Shown in pieces: positions 5,469 through 8,741 of a stretch of 8,741 nucleotides of DNA. Source of the DNA: JAULUH01 sp032111745 (GTDB lineage Bacteria > Chloroflexota > Anaerolineae > JAAEKA01). How positions within the stretch are numbered: the stretch's first letter is position 1; every line of letters begins with the position of its first letter. Location: assembly GCA_032111745.1 (NCBI GenBank), contig JAULUH010000046.1, forward strand, positions 1 to 8,741. The letters run 5' to 3'. The notes below the pieces were generated by a model that saw only the letters and a program-made list of their open reading frames with translations, was not told the DNA's origin and ran no database searches. Made by a program: the position numbers and the translations under genes.

Positions 5469-7132
5469 TCGTATACCGCCTCTCCGTCGAAAACCGTCAT
5501 CACCACCTCGGTCGCGCCAATCTCCTCCGGCGGCACCGCAAAGATGTCGCGATCCAGCACCACCAGGTCGGCCAGCTTGCCTGGAGACAGGCTGCCGAGC
5601 TTGTGCCGCTGGCCGCTGGCATAGGCCGGCCCCAGGGTGTAGCCGGCCACGGCCTCGGCGACCGTCAGCCGTTCCTCGCCAAACCACCCCCCGGCCGGCA
5701 CGCCCCCCGGCTGCTGCCGCGTCACCGCCGCGTGGATCCCTCGGAAGGGGTTGGGATCGGCTACGGGGCAGTCCGAGCCCAGGGCCAGCACCGCCCCGCC
5801 CTCCTGCAGGGTGCGGAAGGCATAGGCCCACCGCGCCCGCTCACCCACGGCCCGCTCCACCAGCCCCATGTCGTCCACCAGGTGCATCGGCTGCACCGAT
5901 GCCACCAGGCCCAGTTCGCCCACCCGCCGCAGGTCTTGGGGATGGCTGTGCTGCACGTGCTCGATGCGATGCGGCACCCCCGAGGGCTGCACGCGGTAGG
6001 CTGTTGCACGCCCCTCGCTCGTTCCGCGGCCCTGTCCCGGCCTTGCTCCCTCGTCCGCCTGCACCACCCTGGGCAACACCTCCGCAAACACCTCCAACAG
6101 CTCGTGAATCGCCCGGTCGCCAATGGCGTGGATGCCCACGGCTATGCCCGCAGCATGGGCTCGCGCCATCTTGACGGCGATCTCCTCCATGGGTGCGATG
6201 GGCAGCCCCGAGCCCCCGTCACGGTACGGCTCCATCATCCACGCCGTGCGCGCTCCCAGGGAGCCGTCGGCGTATAGCTTGATACCGCCCATGCGCAGCC
6301 GGTCGTCGCCAAAACCCGTGCGTAACCCCAGGGCGATGGCCTCGTCCAGGGCCGCACCCGAGATCATCGCCCACACCCGCAGTTGCAGCGCATCTCTACC
6401 CCACAGCCGCTGCCATGCCTCCCAGGCCGCACGCCCCTCCTCCGCTTCCACCGAGCGAAAGTCATGCACCCCTGTCAATCCCAGCCGGTGCGCCTCGCCT
6501 ATGGCCTCAGCCATCGCCGCGTCCACCTCCGCGGCGCTTTCCTCAGGTAGCAGGGCATCGACCAGGTTCATGGCCTCGTCCCGCAACACCCCAGTGGGCC
6601 GGCCCGTACCGTCCCGGTCGATGGCTCCGGCCGGTGGATCCGGCGTCTGCGCGGTAATCCTCGCCAGCCGCAAGGCCAGGGAATTCGCCACAGCCAGGTG
6701 CAGGTCGCTGCGCCACAGGAAGACGGGGTGCTCCGGCGCGACGGCATCCAGGTCCGCCGCCGTCAGGAAGCGCCGCTCCGGCCAGTTGGTCTCGCTCCAA
6801 CCCTGGCCCAGGATCCACCGGCCCGGGGGTGTCGCCCGGGCCGCCTCCCGTACCGCGTCCTGGGCCGCGGCCAGGGACGGCAACCCCGCCAGCCGCAGCC
6901 GCCGCCGCGCCAGGGCCCAGCCCTTGAAATGAAAGTGCGCATCCACCAGGCCCGGCAACACCCGCCGGCCACCCAGGTCGATCACCCGCGCGCCACCACC
7001 GGCGACCGACAACACCTCATCGTCATCGCCCACCGCCAGGACGCGCCCATCCCTGATCGCCACCCCCGTGGCGTTCGGGTATCGAGAATCCTGGGTCCAA
7101 AGCCGGCCGTTTACCAGGATAAGTTCAGCCAT
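5462..7132 (-). CDS. Metal-dependent amidohydrolase (Amidohydro_3, YtcJ-like)
   Basis: 556-aa hydrolase of the amidohydrolase superfamily, subfamily 3 (relatives: YtcJ, N-substituted formamide deformylase NfdA). The small beta domain (1-60) leads into the TIM barrel with the metal motif VDAHFHF (His66, His68). Further hallmarks are IKLYADGSLGARTA with Lys285 at the place of the carboxylated metal-bridging lysine, VGIHAIGDRAIHE (His335), HRIEHVQ (His392) and ALGSDCPVADPNPF (Asp454). The C-terminal strand set ends in LGSLSPGKLADLVVLDRDIF. Length is typical. Residues about 358-386 form a Gly/Arg-rich insert where relatives usually pass straight from the helix to the RIEH strand. No signal peptide is seen, so it is cytoplasmic. 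The start ATG at 7132 gives the standard N-terminus but has no clear Shine-Dalgarno. It heads the likely operon with the GT-C protein and sbcD. The true substrate is unknown; members of this family are often annotated without evidence. Confidence 0.93.
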   Translation of the reverse strand: MAELILVNGRLWTQDSRYPNATGVAIRDGRVLAVGDDDEVLSVAGGGARVIDLGGRRVLPGLVDAHFHFKGWALARRRLRLAGLPSLAAAQDAVREAARATPPGRWILGQGWSETNWPERRFLTAADLDAVAPEHPVFLWRSDLHLAVANSLALRLARITAQTPDPPAGAIDRDGTGRPTGVLRDEAMNLVDALLPEESAAEVDAAMAEAIGEAHRLGLTGVHDFRSVEAEEGRAAWEAWQRLWGRDALQLRVWAMISGAALDEAIALGLRTGFGDDRLRMGGIKLYADGSLGARTAWMMEPYRDGGSGLPIAPMEEIAVKMARAHAAGIAVGIHAIGDRAIHELLEVFAEVLPRVVQADEGARPGQGRGTSEGRATAYRVQPSGVPHRIEHVQHSHPQDLRRVGELGLVASVQPMHLVDDMGLVERAVGERARWAYAFRTLQEGGAVLALGSDCPVADPNPFRGIHAAVTRQQPGGVPAGGWFGEERLTVAEAVAGYTLGPAYASGQRHKLGSLSPGKLADLVVLDRDIFAVPPEEIGATEVVMTVFDGEAVYER

Positions 7133-7142
7133 GTTTCATAAT

Positions 7143-7214
7143 GCGCACTTGAGTGCATCCCGTTCGTAGTGCGCACTTTAGTGCGCCCGGTTCGTAGTGC
7201 GCACTTCAGTGCGC
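7143..7214. repeat. Three tandem palindromic repeats, 28-nt period, upstream of the amidohydrolase operon
   Basis: Units start at 7143, 7171 and 7199. Units 2 and 3 are perfect 7-bp hairpins, GCGCACT-TT-AGTGCGC (7171-7186) and GCGCACT-TC-AGTGCGC (7199-7214). Unit 1 (7143-7158) has the same left half but AGTGCAT on the right. The joiners after units 1 and 2 are nearly identical and end in GTTCGTAGT. The 10-bp self-complementary word AGTGCGCACT occurs at 7168-7177 and 7196-7205. The cluster ends 11 bases upstream of the ATG at 7132, so it would lie in the 5' leader or at the promoter. Operator sites, a leader RNA fold or a REP-like repeat family are all possible. Confidence 0.8.
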
Positions 7215-7337
7215 CAAGGACAGCCGCATTATAGGCCATCCCCAAGCCCCGGTCAAAGCAATCTCGTGATCCATGGCGATCAGCGCCCGGGGCGCCAGCC
7301 CGCGCCCGCGCCGGTTACCTCCATCCGTCGAGGCGCG

Positions 7338-7413
7338 CAAGTGCGTTGCACCGCCGCCCGGCGAGTCGTGCATTTTACCAGCATCGTCGCCGGGCAGCGG
7401 TGCAACGCACTTG
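7338..7413. repeat. Long hairpin element, copy 2 (27-bp inverted repeat, one mismatch)
   Basis: Arms 7338-7364 and 7387-7413 pair over 27 bp with a single mismatch around a 22-nt loop. The first 21 nt of the left arm are identical to the left arm of the hairpin at 1521-1594, and the outermost right-arm sequence GGTGCAACGCACTTG is also shared, but stem interior and loop differ. The stem is longer here (continuing CGGCGA). Flanks AGGCGCG and AGGCTGG are only loosely alike, so a target duplication is not established. It lies between a decayed-looking region and the amidohydrolase leader. Confidence 0.8.
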
Positions 7414-7512
7414 AGGCTGGCAGCGTGGAGTGGCTCGAACTGTGGGGTACAGGTCGAAGGTGGTGTCCAGGTCCAGGGCGTAGCGCACCCGCCAGAACAC
7501 GCCCCCCGTGAC
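7414..7512 (-). pseudogene. Coding-like fragment, C-terminal remnant of an unknown protein
   Basis: In one - strand frame this stretch reads VTGGVFWRVRYALDLDTT and then FDLYPTV, with almost every third base G or C from 7512 down to about 7440, as in the real genes here. The other strand lacks that bias over the same bases. It has no start of its own, and the frame runs into the hairpin at 7338-7413, so at most it is the truncated end of a gene. I do not recognise the product. Confidence 0.25.
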
Positions 7513-7720
7513 CTGGGCACCAACGACATCGCCCTGGCCTACATGGCCATCGGCTACGTGGTGACCGGCCGCCGCGCGGCGGACCAGCTGTTCGTGGACG
7601 TGGTCTACGCATTCCTGATCGTGGCCCCGCTGGCCCACGTGGACGGCGCGGTGCTGAGCCGGCTGCTCAGCGCGCCGGCCGGCGGCATTCGCATCCAGGA
7701 CGCAGCTCCGGACCCCTTCA
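7510..7720 (+). pseudogene. Coding-like fragment, unknown protein, + strand
   Basis: The + frame reads DLGTNDIALAYMAIGYVVTG, continuing through FVDVVYAFLIVAPLAHVDG to LSRLLSAPAGG, about 65 residues with nearly all third positions G or C. The signal begins abruptly near 7510 and fades near 7720, although the frame stays open to 7941 antisense to the FGE-like gene. An ATG at 7543 is available but has no good ribosome site. It could be a small gene or a fragment of a larger lost one. I do not recognise the family. Confidence 0.3.
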
Positions 7721-7759
7721 CACCGTCCCGGAGCGGAGAGATCAGAGGGGAAAAGACGG

Positions 7760-8741
7760 TCAGTAGCCAAGCGACGCGCACACCCGGAAACCGAGGTGGT
7801 CGTCGCGGAAGCCCGGGTCGTTGTAGCCGCGGAACGTACACCGGGCGCGACCCCCCTCGTAGTCGAAGGAGCCGCCCCGCAACACGCGCGAAGCGCCATC
7901 TCTCCGGTCCTGGCGGGTCTTCGGTTGGCGAACGCGCATAGTAGCTTCCGTCATACCAGTCGGCTACCCACTCCCACACGTTACCCGACATGTCGGCCAC
8001 GCCATAGGGGCTATCGCCAGCCGGGGAGTAGCTGCCCACTGGGGTTGTTCCTCCAACGTCCGCCGCGCTCGTCTTGGCGCTGAACGCGTCGAAGATATCA
8101 CCATATGGGTAGATAAGACCCGCAGGACCGCGGCAGGCTTTCTGCCACTCCGCCTCGGTGCATAGGCGAAAGGCTATGCACCAGTCTCCTCCCCCAGCCA
8201 TTGCGTGAATGCTGCTGCATCATCCCAGGGCATATACACCACAGGATGATCTTGCTTGCCTGCGGGCACGTGGCCGTTCTCCCAGCAACTTGGAACGCTG
8301 CGCCCTGTGGCCGCGACGAACGTGGCGAACTGGGCGTTGGTCACCCCGTGCTTCCCAATGTAGAACTCCGCAAGCGTTACTGGATGCTGTGGCTGTTCAT
8401 CGCTGTCTGCCGACGGAACCTTAGCGGGGTCACTCCCCATCATGAACTCACCGGCGGGTATCCGTACCAGCTCCATGCGGATGGGTTCTGTGATGAGCGT
8501 GGAGGCACCGACAAGTGGCACAGCGCCAGTGACCACCGCCAATGCAGCCGGTTCTTGCGTGGGAAGCATAGCGGACGGCGTGGACCGTGAGGTCTGTGGC
8601 ATCCGCCCCAGCTTGTTGGCAATGATCCCTATGACTGCGATGGCAATGGCCAACCCTACGATCGGCAACCACAGCCGGCGCAGAGAGGATCGCGCAGGCT
8701 CTGGCGCCGCCGGCACTGGAGTAGGTATGGCTGCTGGCCCG
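7760..8741 (-). pseudogene. Membrane-anchored FGE-sulfatase (SUMF1-like) domain protein, frameshifted and N-terminally cut by the window edge
   Basis: Three segments together make one FGE-sulfatase domain. Segment 1 (8741 to about 8177) has a Pro/Ala linker, a transmembrane helix (about 8615-8674, LWLPIVGLAIAIAVIGIIAN), and the domain start MELVRIPAGEFMMGSD through TNAQF to WLGEETG. Segment 2, shifted by one base, reads FRLCTEAEWQKACRG through DMSGNVWEWVADWYDG (about 8175-7905). Segment 3 (about 7900-7760) returns to the first frame with SRVLRGGSFDYEGG and LGFRVCASLGY, then TGA. The shifts act like one lost base near 8174-8182 and one extra base near 7896-7903, and all three segments keep consensus residues. 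This suggests sequencing error or very recent damage. The Cys pair that true formylglycine-generating enzymes carry after RGGS is absent (GGSFDYEGGRARC), so it is probably a SUMF1-fold protein of other function. The open frame continues to the edge; a GTG at 8716 is a possible but unconvincing start. Confidence 0.8.

Larger units (their letters stand above)
7133..7759. other. Gene-poor region between the FGE-like gene and the amidohydrolase operon
   Basis: No complete gene is supported in these 627 bases. They contain the 28-nt palindromic triplet next to the amidohydrolase start, one long hairpin, and two short coding-like fragments on opposite strands (listed separately). The promoter of the amidohydrolase operon is expected here, but no convincing -35/-10 pair can be singled out by eye. 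Confidence 0.6.

Noticed and set aside
5460..5831. 124-residue N-terminal extension of the GT-C membrane protein
   Set aside because: It is an out-of-frame reading of the amidohydrolase 3' part; the ATG at 5459 has a ribosome site and a normal N-terminus for the family.
5311..6277. Two long + strand open frames antisense to the amidohydrolase
   Set aside because: Arg/Pro/His-rich antisense reading; the - strand has the intact amidohydrolase motifs.
7331..7420. Target-site duplication around the second hairpin (AGGCGCG / AGGCTGG)
   Set aside because: Only 5 of 7 bases agree, and the first copy shows no matching duplication.
7273..7941. 222-residue + strand gene
   Set aside because: Its first part spans the hairpin and its last part is antisense to the FGE-like gene; only 7510-7720 shows coding-type third positions, listed as a fragment.
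1..8741. tRNA, rRNA or riboswitch
   Set aside because: No cloverleaf, TPsiC-like arm, rRNA core or known riboswitch signature was recognised on either strand.

Overview
The window is a GC-rich piece of a bacterial chromosome from a draft assembly: a run of ten Ns sits at 2620-2629. GC-ending codons dominate all the real genes. The gene mix (subtilisin-like protease with a Pro-rich stalk and membrane tail, membrane-anchored FGE/SUMF1-like protein, amidohydrolase, ArnT-like membrane enzyme, SbcD) and the many small palindromic repeats fit a free-living, possibly thermophilic or environmental lineage such as Chloroflexota. That placement is a guess from general resemblance; no marker gene is present.

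Layout. On the + strand, 53-1456 encodes a subtilase of family S8 with a complete catalytic set, followed by a strong hairpin (1462-1497). Everything else recognisable lies on the - strand. Read in transcription order from the right edge it is: (i) a membrane-anchored FGE-sulfatase-like protein (8741-7760) that leaves the window at its N-terminus and is broken by two mutually compensating frameshifts; (ii) a gene-poor stretch of about 630 bases (7133-7759) with a long hairpin, three tandem 28-nt palindromic repeats and two coding-like fragments; (iii) a likely operon of an amidohydrolase (7132-5462), a multi-pass GT-C type glycosyltransferase-like protein (5459-4029) and the nuclease SbcD (4008-2752), with gaps of 2 and 20 nt; (iv) a repeat cluster around the assembly gap (2515-2721); and (v) a PIG-L/LmbE deacetylase (2425-1613) that converges on the protease.

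Functionally the - strand genes look like a loose housekeeping group (hydrolysis of an amide or ester, glycosylation at the membrane, DNA end processing, sugar deacetylation) and not a dedicated pathway. The GT-C protein and the PIG-L deacetylase could both act on surface glycans, but they are separated by sbcD and the repeats.

No clear novel defence or biosynthetic system is visible. The most noteworthy material is non-coding: two long hairpins 5.8 kb apart that share identical 21-nt left arms but have different loops; an inverted pair of tandem arrays with 44-nt and 30-nt periods; and a 28-nt palindromic triplet directly upstream of the amidohydrolase operon.
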